Assembly: GCA_031772625.1 (NCBI GenBank)
Contig: CM062815.1
Coordinates: 602,690,505 to 602,754,504 of the forward strand
DNA: 64,000 nt
Reading direction: 5' to 3'
Source of the DNA: Pinus tabuliformis
Lineage: Eukaryota > Streptophyta > Pinopsida > Pinales > Pinaceae
The position numbers were made by a program, and so were the translations under genes. Each line of letters begins with the position of its first letter. Position 1 is the first letter of the stretch. The notes beneath the pieces are model-generated. The model made no database searches. It had not been told where the DNA came from and saw only the letters and a list, made by a program, of their open reading frames with translations. This document shows, one piece after another, positions 22,580-37,719 of this stretch.

Positions 22580-22994
22580 TGGGTTTTAACCCTATACAAA
22601 GATTACCTACAAACAAATTCTTCAAATAGAAAAATAAACAATACATATATATACATGTCAAAGCATTCATAAACCCCAATCCATTAACCCTAGATTAGAA
22701 CATAACCATAGTTCCCTTGACAAGCTCTACAAAATACCATGGGAAGAAAACTATCATGCCAAAAATAATATGCAAAAACCATGGGTAGGTTTGGCCACCA
22801 TCTTTGGGTCCGCCACCCATCCTTAGGTCCGTCGCCTATCCTTGGGTCTACCCAACTAGTATTGGGTTCACATAATTTTTTTTTCTTGGGGCCCGTGTAG
22901 GGTGGCTACTGCCCCCCCATGACCCCCCACTATGACTGACACAACATACAATGCGTGGGGCTATTCGTGGAAAGAATATAACACACACCCAACA
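22580..22994 (-). repeat. Copia A 3' LTR
   Basis: 415 bp. It opens TGGGTTTTAACCC, matching TGTAGGTTTTAACCCC of copia B, and ends CACCCAACA. It contains a C-rich stretch near 22910-22928. It is followed on the plus strand by TTCTCCCACTTG (22995-23006), the reverse complement of the polypurine tract used by B. Confidence 0.75.
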
Positions 22995-23199
22995 TTCTCC
23001 CACTTGTTATTTTCTTTCCACATAGGGGGTCACAAGAGACCTTCGTCATTGGTCCATCCCTACAGTGCCCATTGTTTTTCTACACCAATAAAACTTCTCG
23101 ATGCTCACAAACTTCATTAATGCATCTACAACATTCTTAAAAGTGTCTACCTTTACCAACAACACATTTTTGTCCTCAACCATATCCATCACAAAGTGA

Positions 23200-24800
23200 T
23201 ACTAAACATCAATTTTTTTTCTTTGAATGATAAGAAGGGTTATTTGCTAAGAAAATTGCACTTTTGTTGTCACAATCTATCCTTACAGCTTGTTGTATCA
23301 ACCCCATACTTGAACACAATCTCTGCAACCAAACTTCTTCCTTGCTTGCATGAGTGGATGCCATGTATTCTTTCTTTGTAGTTGAAAGTGCCACTACATA
23401 CTCTCTCTTGCTCATCCAACTCATTGCTCCTCCAAATAGGTTAAACACATACCCACTTGTAGATCTTCTCCGATCCATCTCTCCATCCCAATCTGCATCA
23501 ACAACGCCATGAATTTCCAAAACTCTGTCCAATCCTAGTCTTCCTTATAGCACAAGCCATAATCATTATTGCCAAGAAATACTTGAAAACCCACTTCATT
23601 ATTGTCTAATGCTCCTTCCCTATTTTTGACATAAACCTGCTTAATACTCCCACTACATGTGTGATTCTTGGTCTAATACAAACCATTGCATACATCAGGC
23701 TACCAACTACACTTGCATATGGAACATGGGGCATTCCCTCCTCCTCTTCTTGTTTTTCGGTACATTGTTCAACAGATAACTTTACACCTACATCAATAAG
23801 AACCTTCACCAATTTACTATCCTACATATTAACTCCCTACAATATTGTCTTGACATACTTCCTTCATTTAACTAGAGATTCCTCCTTTCTTGATCTCGTT
23901 TAATTTCCATGCCCAAAATATAGTTTGCAGCACCAAGATCTTTCATGTCAAATTTCGAGGACAAATGGGTCTTCAAATCCTAGATAATTTGTTTGTCCTT
24001 TCCACTCAGCAACATATCATCCACATATAAGACCAAATAAATAACATGGTCACCAATTAATTTACAATACATAAAGTGATCCACTTTTCTCCTTGTGAAG
24101 CCAAGTCCCTGTATATATGTATCAAATTTTTGATACCACGTCCTTGGTGACCATTTTAACCCATACGAAGACTTTTAACCTGCATACAAGTTCTTTTTTA
24201 CCCTTCACCACAAAGCCTTCTGGTTGCTTCATATATATCTCTTCTTCTAGATCCTCGTGAATAAATATTGACTTCAAATCCATTTGTTCTACCTCAAAAT
24301 CAAATGAAACAACGACAAATAAAAGCAATATAATAGAAGCTAATTTTGCAATAGGAGAAAAGGTATCACAAAAATCAATTCCTAGCACTTGGGAATAACC
24401 TTTTGCTACAAACTGAGCTTTGAAATTCTCCACCTTTCCTTCTACATTCATATTCTTCTTCTTCTTAAACATCCATTTCTTCCAATGGGTTTCCTTCTAG
24501 CCAGCAACTCCATCGAATCCCAAGCCTCATTTTTGTCCAAAGATGCCATTTCATCAACCATGGCCTCTTTCCAGAGTTTCCCATCCTCTTAATCTATTGC
24601 TTCCCTGACAGTTCTGGGATCATCATCGATAATAAATAAAGAAAAAATCGAATAGAAAGTAAATGGACTATACGTTTCTAGTTGCCTTCTCTCTCGAACT
24701 GAGCTTCTCAAAACTTCATTTTGTGGTTCATCCTCTTCTGATTCCTATTCTGTTGTAGAGTCTGATTCTTCCTCCTTTAGCTCAAAATCTATCTTCTTAG
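23200..24800 (-). pseudogene. Copia A reverse transcriptase and RNase H region
   Basis: RNase H motifs are clear at about 23209-23532: DADWDGEMDRRRSTSGYVF, then VALSTTKKEYMA and IDCDNKSAIFLA. A YVDD-type catalytic region lies near 24000-24030, and the N-terminal reverse transcriptase block (KGYSQVLGIDFCDTFSPIAK) near 24370-24420. The order fits Ty1/copia pol, where RT and RNase H come last. Close to copia B. Fossil, broken several times. Confidence 0.8.
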
Positions 24801-24810
24801 GTTCCTTTGG

Positions 24811-25427
24811 TGATCTAGGTGGATTTTTGTGGCCACCGGCCTATTCCACATGGAGCCCCATTGTTGTATTTTTTAGTTTTTCAATTTCCTTAATTGTAGC
24901 ACAATTTACTATTTTTGGCAGTTTTTCAGGTTTTGAACTTTTGGAGCCATTTAAAGGCCTTAAATGACTTTTTTTTTGGGAAAAACAAGGAAAAACAGTT
25001 ATTTGGATGATGATTTTCACTCTAAAGTTGTATTCCTCGGATAGATCTTCCTAACAAGGTATTGTGCGCATCAAATGAAGATCGTATGCAAAAGTTACGA
25101 TCCCGGGAAGTTGATGTAGCAACTTGCCCAAACGTAGCCCATAGTTTTGGTGATTCATCTCCATGGGTTATGTTTTTTGATGTCTAAGGTTTTGCATTAT
25201 TTCTCAATAATAAATAGGCCTTTCAGCCTCATTTTAACATAGTTCAGAGGCATGTAGCCACCACATCTCTCCTTAGAGATAAGCTACCGTCGCCCGAGCT
25301 AGCCTTATTTCCATTATGTTTGTAAGCATATTTCAATATTTGATATTAATGAAATGAAGTGTTATTTTTCTTGAATCTTTGAATTTATGGTTATATCTAT
25401 GATTTTTTTCTTTACTTTTGAAGTTCA
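24811..25427 (+). repeat. Gypsy D 5' LTR
   Basis: About 617 bp, beginning TGATCTAGGTGGAT and ending near AAGTTCA. A TTCTCAATAATAAATAGG phrase near 25200-25218 is shared with the 3' LTR and supplies TATA- and AATAAA-like signals. Confidence 0.75.
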
Positions 25428-25433
25428 TATTAG

Positions 25434-25445
25434 TGGTATTAGAGG
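25434..25445 (+). promoter_or_regulatory. Gypsy D primer binding site
   Basis: TGGTATTAGAGG lies six bases after the LTR. It differs at two positions from the initiator tRNA-Met site TGGTATCAGAGC. Confidence 0.7.
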
Positions 25446-25699
25446 AATATTCTCTTTCTGTATTTTTCTTTGCATACGAGGTCAGGATATAAGGAGTTAG
25501 GGCTCAAACTGGTCGAACCTTTGCAAGACCGGCCTCACAAATCTTGATGGCCTCCCATGGTGGAAGAGAATAAATAAGAGGGGGTAGCAGATCCTTTCAA
25601 AATATTGCTTGAAGAAGCCCTCAAGTGATAGAGGAACACATTGATGGAAAAATTTTCTCAAATTGTTCAGCAGCTACCCAAAGGCAACACATCTCCTTC

Positions 25700-26560
25700 A
25701 AGTAGCTACTGTGGAAGTGCCATACCCTTTAAGGTATAAGTCAACTTTTACATCCCGTATTTGAAAGTCAGATAGATGAAGACGTTGTCGATAAATGGTT
25801 AAATATGCTAGAAGTATATTTTTCTCTTCATGACTTTTCTAGTTGGGAAAGATCACTTTTTCACTTCTCAAAGCCACCCCTCGCGTCAAGGACTGGTGGA
25901 AAACCTACTGCGAAAAGAAAGTCAAAAGTACACCCTCATTATTTTTAGATGCACCCACTTGGAATTCATTCCAGGATGCCATCAAGGAGCAATATTACCC
26001 TATTTGGAGCTATGAGGATAAATATATATAGTGGACCACGCTGTGGAAAGTAAGGGACCAAGACTCGCCAGAGTTTACCAATGTTTTTGATAGCATCACA
26101 TGAGGTTGGGTATCAAGGATTATGAGTGACTGAAGTACCGCATATGCCTACAGAGATAAATATAGGATGAGATGGAGTTCATGGACACCTCCTCGCTCAA
26201 CATGACATACCAATATGTTGTTAGGATTGAGAAAAAGTTTAAATAGAAGCAGAGAGACTTTGGATCTACGAATCCAAAGCAAGGGAAAGGTGCCCCTAAA
26301 CTGCATAACAAAGGAGAAAGCCAAGGCAGGGTGATGCACGATGACCCATAGAAGCTGCAAGAAAAGAAAAATACCATGTAGCCAAAGAAGGACACGGGGA
26401 ATGGTTTAAGTTCCATAAAATCTCCACTCACAACACGAGTGAGTGTTGGGCTAAGAAATTGCTAGTGGCCAACCTGAAGGCTTTTGATTTAGACACATGT
26501 TCCGACTCTAAGTTAGAACCTGAAAAGGGAAATGTCAAAGGAAATAAAATCACTGATGTA
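25700..26560 (+). pseudogene. Gypsy D gag region
   Basis: Decayed gag. Recognisable phrases are DEDVVDKWLNMLEVYF (about 25770-25815), VKDWWKTYCEKK and SFQDAIKEQYYPI (about 25880-26000), all typical of plant gypsy gag. Near 26400-26490 a phrase WFKFHKISTHNTSECWAKK lies at the zinc-binding position. Fossil. Confidence 0.65.
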
Positions 26561-26619
26561 TAGCCTATTGCCACCATGGCCACCACCAAGATCTAGAATA
26601 ACGATCCTGAAGATCCAAA

Positions 26620-26823
26620 GGAAGGGGAACACTTCTTCCAGTCACAGATGTGGGTGAAGGGTTCTCTGCTACAGTTCATTATCGATAGCAAGAGCCAAAA
26701 GAACCCCATTTTAGCAAAGGGCGTTAAGCGGCTGGGCATACCGACTACAAGACATCCGCAGATGTACACCATCGAGTGGCTTCAACAAGGATTAAACTTT
26801 TGCATCAACCAGTAGTGCCACCT
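26620..26823 (+). pseudogene. Gypsy D protease region, left of insertion E
   Basis: One frame reads LLQFIIDSKSQKN and KRLGIPTTRHPQMYTIEWLQ, matching the start of a gypsy retropepsin. Element E inserted here, and D resumes at about 34786 with a CDVLLGKPYLWKRH phrase, the end of the same domain. Confidence 0.6.
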
Positions 26824-28378
<1,555 letters not shown>

Positions 28379-28380
28379 AG

Positions 28381-28392
28381 TGGTATTAGAGC
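28381..28392 (+). promoter_or_regulatory. Gypsy E primer binding site
   Basis: TGGTATTAGAGC, two bases after the 5' LTR, matches the initiator tRNA-Met site at 11 of 12 bases. Confidence 0.88.
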
Positions 28393-28435
28393 TTTAGTTT
28401 TGCTAAGGTTATACAAGCTTGTGTTGGATCCTTGA

Positions 28436-29540
28436 ATGCTAACTAGGTCAAAGCTCAAACTGGGAAAAGGAGAACTTGTTGAGGCCAATCCAGAAATTGG
28501 AAGAGTCTATCCTCGGAGGAAAATGGCAGAAGAAACTCCCCTGGGAGTAGAATCTCAATTTATGGAAGGTTTTAAGGCACTTCAGGCCATGGTGGAAGAG
28601 ATGTATTGGGAATTTAAGAAAGGCCGAGGTGAAAGCACTTCAACATCTCAACCAGATAAAGGAGCAGAGGAACCTCTTCTAGATGCACATCCAGAAGGAA
28701 AAGGAAAAGAATAGAGGCCTTCTCCACCATCTGCTCCATCATCATCTTCATCATCGTCATCATATTCTCCACATAAAACTAGCCCTAAAAAGAAAAATAA
28801 GAAAACTTCAGTGATTAAATTAGATGTGAAATTTGATTTGCCAATTTATGATGGAGAATTAAATGTAGAAAAGCTAGATAACTGGATTAGACATATTGAT
28901 GTATATTGTAGGGTGCAGAACATTAATTTAGAAAGGAGAAAGATTCAGCTAGCTAGCCTTCGCCTTGGAGGAACTGCACTAGTGTGGTGAGAAGGCAAGA
29001 CACAAGCTGATCTGAAGAGACATGGTAAAATACTTTCTACCTGGAATGAATTTGTTTCTACCATCAAAAAACAATTCTATCCTCTAGCTTATATGCAGCA
29101 AGCAATGATGAGTTGGAAAACTCTTCGCTAATTAAAGGGAAAAAGTGTACAAAGCTATACCTAGGAATTTAGAAAAAGAGCTTTAACTCTAAGCATATCT
29201 CTAGACTCACTTGAAAATTTGTTGAAGTATATAGGTGGTCTACATAGCTATTTGAAGCACACCATTATAATGTTTAATCCCACTAGCCTAGATGACGTAT
29301 CAGTTCAGGCTACACATCTAGAAGCTAGAGGAAAGAATGTGAACCCAGAGATTGGGGGATCATCAAAACCCTCTACAAGCAAGAACAAGGAAAAGAAGAA
29401 GCTGAAATGGAAGGAGAGGAAGGAAAATGTTGTACAGAAGGACAAACCTTCATGCACTCACTGCAAGAAGGATGGACATGATGATGAACACTACTGGTCT
29501 TTGCATCCGGAGCTGAAACTTAAGAAGTTTGGTGGTAAGA
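28436..29540 (+). pseudogene. Gypsy E gag region
   Basis: Starts MLTRSKLKLGKGELVEANPE. A gag core with LPIYDGELNVEKLDNWIRHI lies near 28835-28900 and a YIGGLHSYLKH block near 29228-29260. It ends in a Lys-rich stretch and a zinc-binding CTHCKKDGHDDEHYW motif near 29455-29500. The order matches element F closely. Fossil, broken. Confidence 0.8.
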
Positions 29541-29689
29541 AGAAGAAGATTGTTGCTTCTATTCAGAAAGACTTGGGATCAGACTTAGGTGATGAAACAA
29601 CAGTCATAGCCATAGGTATAAAAGGTAAAAATTCTGAAGCATCTACAAGTAATTCTACACAATCTATTGATAATGAAGATAATGAGAGG

Positions 29690-30080
29690 AAAAGACATGA
29701 GCTTTTTCATATTAGAGTTATTTCCAAGCACCAAAAGATTGATACTTTATTTGATAGTGGTTCACAAGTAAACTTGATTTCTGAAACAATTGTAAAGAAG
29801 TTGGGCTTACTAACAACACCTCACAAGAAGCCATATCCATTAGGTTGGGTATGTGATAAAGCAAAGCTACAAGTGACTAGACAATGTAAACTTAGGTTTG
29901 CTATTGGGTCAACATTTGTAGATGAGGTTGAGTTAGATATAGTTCCCTTGGATATATGTGGTATTGTTTTAGGAAGTCCTTACTTGTATGATAGAAAAGC
30001 TATTTTCTATAGAGCCAAAAATAAGTATCAAATCACTAAAGATGGAACAGAATATATTGTAAGAGTTCATAAACTCAAAA
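29690..30080 (+). pseudogene. Gypsy E protease
   Basis: Retropepsin domain. The catalytic motif LFDSGSQVNLI lies at about 29745-29780 and the second-half motif CGIVLGSPYLYDRKA at about 29955-30000. The role is polyprotein processing. Confidence 0.85.
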
Positions 30081-30270
30081 GTAACTACTCTCTCATAAAC
30101 TCAGGGCAGATGAAAAGAATTGTAAATTCATGTAAGCAATTTTTACTAATGGTTGTAAAGGAAAAGAACCCTAATAAAACAATGTATTTGAAGGCTGTGA
30201 TGCTAAACAGAAAGCTGATTCAGTTAAAGTTGTTTCAGAATATGATATCCTATTTCAAGAACCTAAAGGG

Positions 30271-31560
30271 TTGCCACCCAAAAGGGAAATAGTACATGAT
30301 ATTCATTTGCAGCAAGATGCTCCATTGCCTAACATCAGAATCTACAAGTTATCTGCTTTAGAGAATGTAGAGATCAAGAAGCAGGTACAGGAGTTGCTCG
30401 ATAAAGGGTTCATAAGGTCAAGCACATCACCATGTGGATCTCCAATCATACTAGTGAGAAAGAAAGATGGTTCATGGAGGATGTGCATTGATTATAAAGC
30501 ACTGAATAAAATAACAATCAAGAATCGTTATCCTCTTCCTCACATTGATGATCTATTAGATCAGTTGAAAGAAGCAGTTTGTTTTTCCAAGTTATACTTA
30601 CGTAGTGGCCATCATTAGGTCAGAGTAGCAAAACAAGATGCATGGAAGACTGCTTTCACAACAAAGCAAGGGTTGTATGAATGGCTGGTTATACCTTTTG
30701 GCTTAACTAATGCTCCTGCCACTTTCATGAGAGTTATGAATGATGTACTTCGACCTTTTATTGATGATTTTGTAATTGTATATTTAGATGACATTCTTGT
30801 TTTCAGTAAAACATTGGAAGAACATTTGAAGCACGTAAAGAAAACTTTAGATGTTTTCAAAAGAGAAAATCTCTATGTGAAGTTATCAAAATGTGAATTT
30901 GGCAAAACATCTTTAAATTATTTGGGTCATATTGTAGGGGGTGGTGAATTGAAGATAGATCCCTCTAAGGTTGAAGTCATTATGAACTGGCCTAAACCCA
31001 AATCTGCTACAGAAGTTAGGAGCTTCCTAGGAGTAGCACACTATTGGAGAAAGTTTATTGCTAACTTTTCCTTGATTACAGCTCCCTTACATTCTTTAAT
31101 AGGATTGAACAAGGTGTTTTAGTGGGGAGGCAAACAATAGAAAGCCTTCGACAACTTGAAAGAAAAAATTAGTATAGCACCAGTACTAGCACTGCCAGAT
31201 CTTCAACGTCCATTTGAGATTGAAACAGGTGCCAGTGACTAGGCCATGGGAGCAGTGTTGATGCAACACAGTAAGCCCATATGCTATCATTCTGAGACAT
31301 TTAATTCTATAGTAGTTAATTATCCCACATATGATAAAGAATTGTATGCATTAGTACAAAGTGTGAAAAAGTGGAAACATTACCTAATGGGCAAAGAAAC
31401 AATCATACATACAGATCATTAGCCACTTCAATATTTGCACTCACAAACTAAATTGCAGCAATCAAGACATTATAGGTGGATGGGTTTCCTACAAAAATTT
31501 CATCTTGTCATCAGATATAAGAAAGGCATATGCAATAAGGTTGTAGATATGCTATCAAGA
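30271..31560 (+). pseudogene. Gypsy E reverse transcriptase and RNase H region
   Basis: RT motifs in order are [19 protein letters not shown] (about 30460-30515), [25 protein letters not shown] (about 30698-30730) and the catalytic YLDDILVF at about 30781-30805. The thumb-type SKCEFGKTSLNYLGHIV follows. RNase H is represented by TYDKELYALVQSVKKWKHYL near 31330-31390. The region copies element RNA into DNA and removes the RNA strand. Fossil, with several breaks. Confidence 0.85.
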
Positions 31561-32900
31561 CCAATCATAAATGCATCTACTATACTTAAGCATAACTCAA
31601 TAATGCATGAAAGCTACATTGAACAATATGCTCAAGATGTAGATTTTAAAGATGTATATGCAACCTTAGGTCATGGCAAACAAGTAGAAGAATTGGATTA
31701 TTATGTTAAGGTGCAACTCTTGTATCATTTGGGAAAGTTATGCATTCCACAAACTGAAAGAGTTAACATAATCCGAGAAGCACATACTTCTCTTATATCA
31801 GGTCATTTTGGTGTAAGTAAAACAGTTGCACAGCTACAAAGGTTCTATTATTGGCCAAGAATGCATGAAACAGTTTCTAGATATATTAAAGGGTGTACTA
31901 TGTGTGCTAAAAGCAAGCCCAGTAATAGAAAATTAGGCTTGTACACTCCACTTCTAGTTCCTTCTCGTCCTTGGGAAAGTGTTTCCATGGACTTTGTTGG
32001 GGGATTGCCAAAATCTAGAAAAGGTCATGATTATTTATATGTTATTGTGGACAGGTTCAGCAAAATGTGTATTTTAATACCTTGTAACAAGTAGATTATA
32101 GCTAAACAAACAGCGAAGTTGTTCTTTCAGCATGTATAGGTTCATTTTGGGTTACCCACTTCCATTGTATCTGATCGAGATTCCCAATTTGTTGGGAAGT
32201 TTTGATCAAGTCTATGGGAGTTGATGGACACCAGATTGAAGAAGAGCACATCATTTCATCCACAAACAGATGGTCAAACAGAGGTGGTCAACAGGACAAT
32301 GATCCAGTTGCTCAGAGGCTATTGCAGCAAGCATCCCAAGCTTTGGGATGAACATTTGTGTTATGTGAAACATGCTTACAACTGTGCCAAGCACTCTTCT
32401 ACTCAGAGATATCCTTTCGAGACTTGTTTTGGTTTTACACCAAAGTCTCCCTTGGATTTTGTCTTTGGTAAGGACATAGCAGTTGATGGACACAGTGATG
32501 TGGACAAAGTAACCAAGTTCATTGAAAAGATCCAAGAAATTCACCAAGCAGTGCAGGAACAGCTGGAAAGAAGCTAGGCCAAGTACAAGGCAAGGCATGA
32601 AAAGCATCAAATTGAGCATAGCTTCCAAGTTGGTGATCAAGTCTGGTTGTACATCAGCAAAGATAGAATGCAAGGTGAAGGTAAGAAGTTGAAGCCAATA
32701 AGGTATGGGCCTTTCAAGATACTTAAGAAAATTGGTGAAAACGCTTTTTGCCTTGATTTGCCAGCTTATATGCACATCTATTCAGTCGTTAATGCAGAGA
32801 ACTTGAGACTGTTTGAACCTTAATTGATTGAAGATCTCGAAGAGAAAGGTCAGTTGCCTTCTATTGATGATCTGTTGCCTGAATATCTCAATGAGCTATA
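31561..32900 (+). pseudogene. Gypsy E integrase region
   Basis: An HHCC zinc-binding segment (EAHTSLISGHFGVSKTVAQL, then GCTMCAKSK) at about 31778-31915 leads into the core DFVGGLPKSRKGHDYLYV at about 31990-32045. The TSFHPQTDGQTEVVNRT block lies near 32248-32295. A C-terminal part with QVGDQVWLYI lies near 32625-32655. No clear chromodomain was seen after it. The role is insertion of element DNA. Broken. Confidence 0.82.
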
Positions 32901-33084
32901 GGAAGACACAGTTCTGGACAGAAAGGTGAGAACTAGATGCAGAGGGGATATTGAGTACCTCAGAATCAGACTCAAAGGTTCAAAACCAAGCAGTGCACGA
33001 TGGATAGAATTTGGACAAGTGAGGAAGCTGTATCCTCACTTGATCGATGCTTAAGTACCAACTTTTGGTGGTCCAAAAGCTTTT

Positions 33085-33097
33085 CAGTGGGAAGGCG
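33085..33097 (+). promoter_or_regulatory. Gypsy E polypurine tract
   Basis: CAGTGGGAAGGCG directly precedes the 3' LTR. Confidence 0.6.
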
Positions 33098-34785
<1,688 letters not shown>

Positions 34786-36043
34786 AACCTTCCCTACAAC
34801 ATCAAGCCCTTCACGAATGAGCTACTATGTGATATTATTCCTCTTGAAGTTTGTGATGTATTATTAGGAAAACCATAATTGTGGAAGCGTCATGTTGTAT
34901 ATGAGTCTAGACTTTGCTCCTTTATTATTTCTTTGGGTAATAAGTTATATACGATATCGGAGGTAGGCCCGCCTGCCATCATCTCTTTGATCTCTGCTAA
35001 GCAATGTAGAAAGATCATCTCCCAGACTAGGAAATTTGTCTTCTTTTTTATTCGCTCTCAAAGTAAGGAGAATATTGTAGCCACGTCGATTTCCCCCAAG
35101 AAGGGTTCCTCCACACATCAGAAGCAGGTGGATATGGTTGTGGAAGAATATAGGGACATTTTCTCATCACCCACAAGGGTACCCTTGCACTATTGGGTCA
35201 AGCATTCGATTGATCTGACTCCAAGAGCACCTTTACCCAACGGATCGATATATCACCACTCCATTATGAAAGATGAAGAGATCAAGTAGAAAATCTAGGA
35301 TTTTCTACAAAAAAGGCATATCTGACCAAGTTCCTTACCTTGTGGGAGCTCGATTGTACTTGTACAGAACAAGGATGGGACCTATAGGCTCTGCATTTAT
35401 TATCGAGCACTAAAAAAAATAACTATCAGGAATAGGTATCTAATTCCACGAATTGATGACCTTCTAGACCAAATCAAGGGGACAAAGTATATCATCAAGA
35501 TCGATTTGATCTCTGGCTATCACTAGGTTCCAATAGAGCCCATAGATGTATGGAATACCACCTTCAAATCCAAGGAAGACATTTTTGAAAGGTTGGTTAT
35601 GTCCTTAGGGTTGACAAATTCCCTTGCTAATTTTATGAGGCTAATGGATGACATCCTGTGGCCCTTCACCAAATCCTTCATGGTTGTTTATATGGATGAC
35701 ATCCTCATCTTCAATAAGAGTTGGGAAGAACACTTGCAACACATTCGACAGGTCCTTCAAACTCTTCGACAACACAAATTGTGTGCCAACTTGGAGAAAT
35801 GCACCTTTGGCATGGGTCAAGTCCAATATCTAGGTAACATCATAGATGAGCGTAGCATGCATGTGGATCTAACTAAGATCCATGTCATTTGTGATTGGCC
35901 AGCCCCGACCACTCTAACAGAGCTTCATAACTTTTTGGGCCTTGTAAATTTTTATCAAAGGTTCGTGTTGGGATTCTCCCATATCACTTGGCCTTTGAGT
36001 TAGATTACTAAGGGTGGGGCGAAAGCAAACTATTCTTGGTCCA
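34786..36043 (+). pseudogene. Gypsy D protease end, reverse transcriptase and RNase H start
   Basis: D resumes after E. Recognised parts are the protease end (LEVCDVLLGKPYLWKRH, about 34840-34890), RT blocks DGTYRLCIYYRALKK-like (about 35375-35420) and IPRIDDLLDQIKGTKYIIKI (about 35445-35505), and the catalytic YMDDILIFNKSWEEH at about 35689-35735. QVQYLGNIIDE and LTELHNFLGLVNFYQRFV follow (to about 35965). Element F then interrupts RNase H. Fossil, broken. Confidence 0.75.
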
Positions 36044-37522
36044 TGATCTGAAAATCACCCTTGAGTGACCTCAGTTAATTAATTGTTGAATGAAGGTATT
36101 ACAGACTCATGTGCTAGTGTGTGTCTATGTTATTTTAGGCAACGGATCGATTAGACCACAAAATACACAGACACTGGAAAATGGAAAACAACAGAGAAAC
36201 ACAGTAAGCAAATACAAGAACACAACAAATTAATAAGGAGTTCACTCTATCCTCCAGGGCTACATCTCCAGTCCAGCTTTCAGTGGTGGCCTTCTTTTAT
36301 TGTGTCTTAAAGTAGAGAATTACAAGAGTAGCTCAATCTAAGTCTCCTGAAACAGAATTGCTTGGTAGGGTGGTTCTTGGATTCCCCAAACCACTAGAGT
36401 GCATAGACTCTTTTCCTTACTAGCTCTTGAATTTTTGGTCTTTAAGGGGAGGAGCCCAATATGGTACTTGATTCTCAACAGATCCCCTCAGGGGTGGCTT
36501 GAACTTGTCAAGCTCTTTGGTGCTCGATGCTGTGGGTGGTCAGCTCAGCCCTCTATCTTTTTTCTTTTTGCTTCACTGTCTCTTCTTTTCTTTGTCTTTG
36601 TCTTCTTCTCTCTGTTTCTTCCTCTCGGCATCCTCTCTCGGTGTGTTTTCTATTCTCTGTTATTGGCTTTAAAGCTAGTCGATCTCATGATTGTTCGATT
36701 CTTCTTCTTCCTCCGTCAGGTTGCTTGCTGCTGCTCGCTCGGAGTTCCCTGTCTTGGCATCATCATCAATGGCTCACAAGGAGTGGCCACTTGTCCTCTT
36801 GCGAACTGCACCAGCTCTTCCTCGTCGGTTCAGTTCTTCGGTTTCATCGGGAAATGACTCATCTACCACCTCAATAGTCAAATTGGACCTCAAATCCTCA
36901 TAGATCTCGGCTTAATCCCCTATCAAATCCATTTCTTTCATCGGGCGCGTTCTTAGCCGTTAGATCTAGAGCCCCCCAAATCCAATGTCATTCGCACATT
37001 TCACGCGGTTGACTTGCTCGACTGTTAGTGTGTGATGAGCAGCAATTTTCTCTCTCCTCCACCTGCCACACGTCGGGCGCTGAATGGAATCACTAGGTTT
37101 TAGCCAAATCTGATTACCGCCCAAGGGTGCCCACAATATACTGTCGATTTTGGAGTGCGGGTCCCGCCTTTGGCCTTTTGCGCTTTTCCCCACAGTTTTC
37201 TGGCTTCCATGTGACTGAGCACTTCAGGGCCTTTCCATTTTGAGGGGTTTTGCCTAGCGATGCACGATTAGCACTAATCGTGCATTAGAAACTGCCTCCT
37301 TTTCCCGATCTGGGCTTCCTAGGTGTTAGTTTTGCCTTCTGCACAGTCTCCATGGGCCTCGGTCAGCGCGCTTTGACCGAGGTCCTCGTTGTTCCATGTT
37401 GGATGCCCACTACCACTATTCAGAGGTTTTTTTGATCACTTTGTACTCTTGAATTCGAAGTTTGTCCCGATCTGATACAGTCATGGTAATTTGATTATTC
37501 TTCATGGATCCAATTCAGATCA
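36044..37522 (-). repeat. Gypsy F 3' LTR
   Basis: 1,479 bp, left copy. It contains a pyrimidine-rich stretch near 36550-36700 on the plus strand, seen also in the right copy. Open frames in it (36399-36903) are not considered coding. Confidence 0.9.
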
Positions 37523-37719
37523 CGGACTTCCATTGAAAAAGCTTTTGAACCACCAAAAGTTGGTTTTCAAGCATCAACTAAGTGAGGATATTGTTGTCTC
37601 ACTTGTCCAATCTCAATCCATTTTGCATTGCTCGGTTTTGAACCCTTGAGCCCTACTCTAAGGTACTCAACATCTGCTCTGTGTGTTGTCTTCACCTTCC
37701 TATCCAAAACTGTGTCTTC

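Larger units (their letters stand above)
22580..24810 (-). mobile_element. Copia A: Ty1/copia Tork-type, 3' part
   Basis: The 3' part of a Ty1/copia element on the minus strand: one LTR and RNase H and reverse transcriptase regions. The sequence stops abruptly where the 5' LTR of gypsy D begins at 24811, within the pol region. The equivalent, uninterrupted place in related copia B is near 48040, so D inserted here. The rest of A was not found on the far side of D. It is broken in several places and older than D. Confidence 0.8.

Noticed and set aside
36399-36903. Overlapping open frames in the F LTR (and 42507-43115 in the other LTR)
   Set aside because: Pyrimidine-rich LTR sequence gives Leu/Ser/Phe-rich frames in several phases at once. 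They are LTR and not genes.
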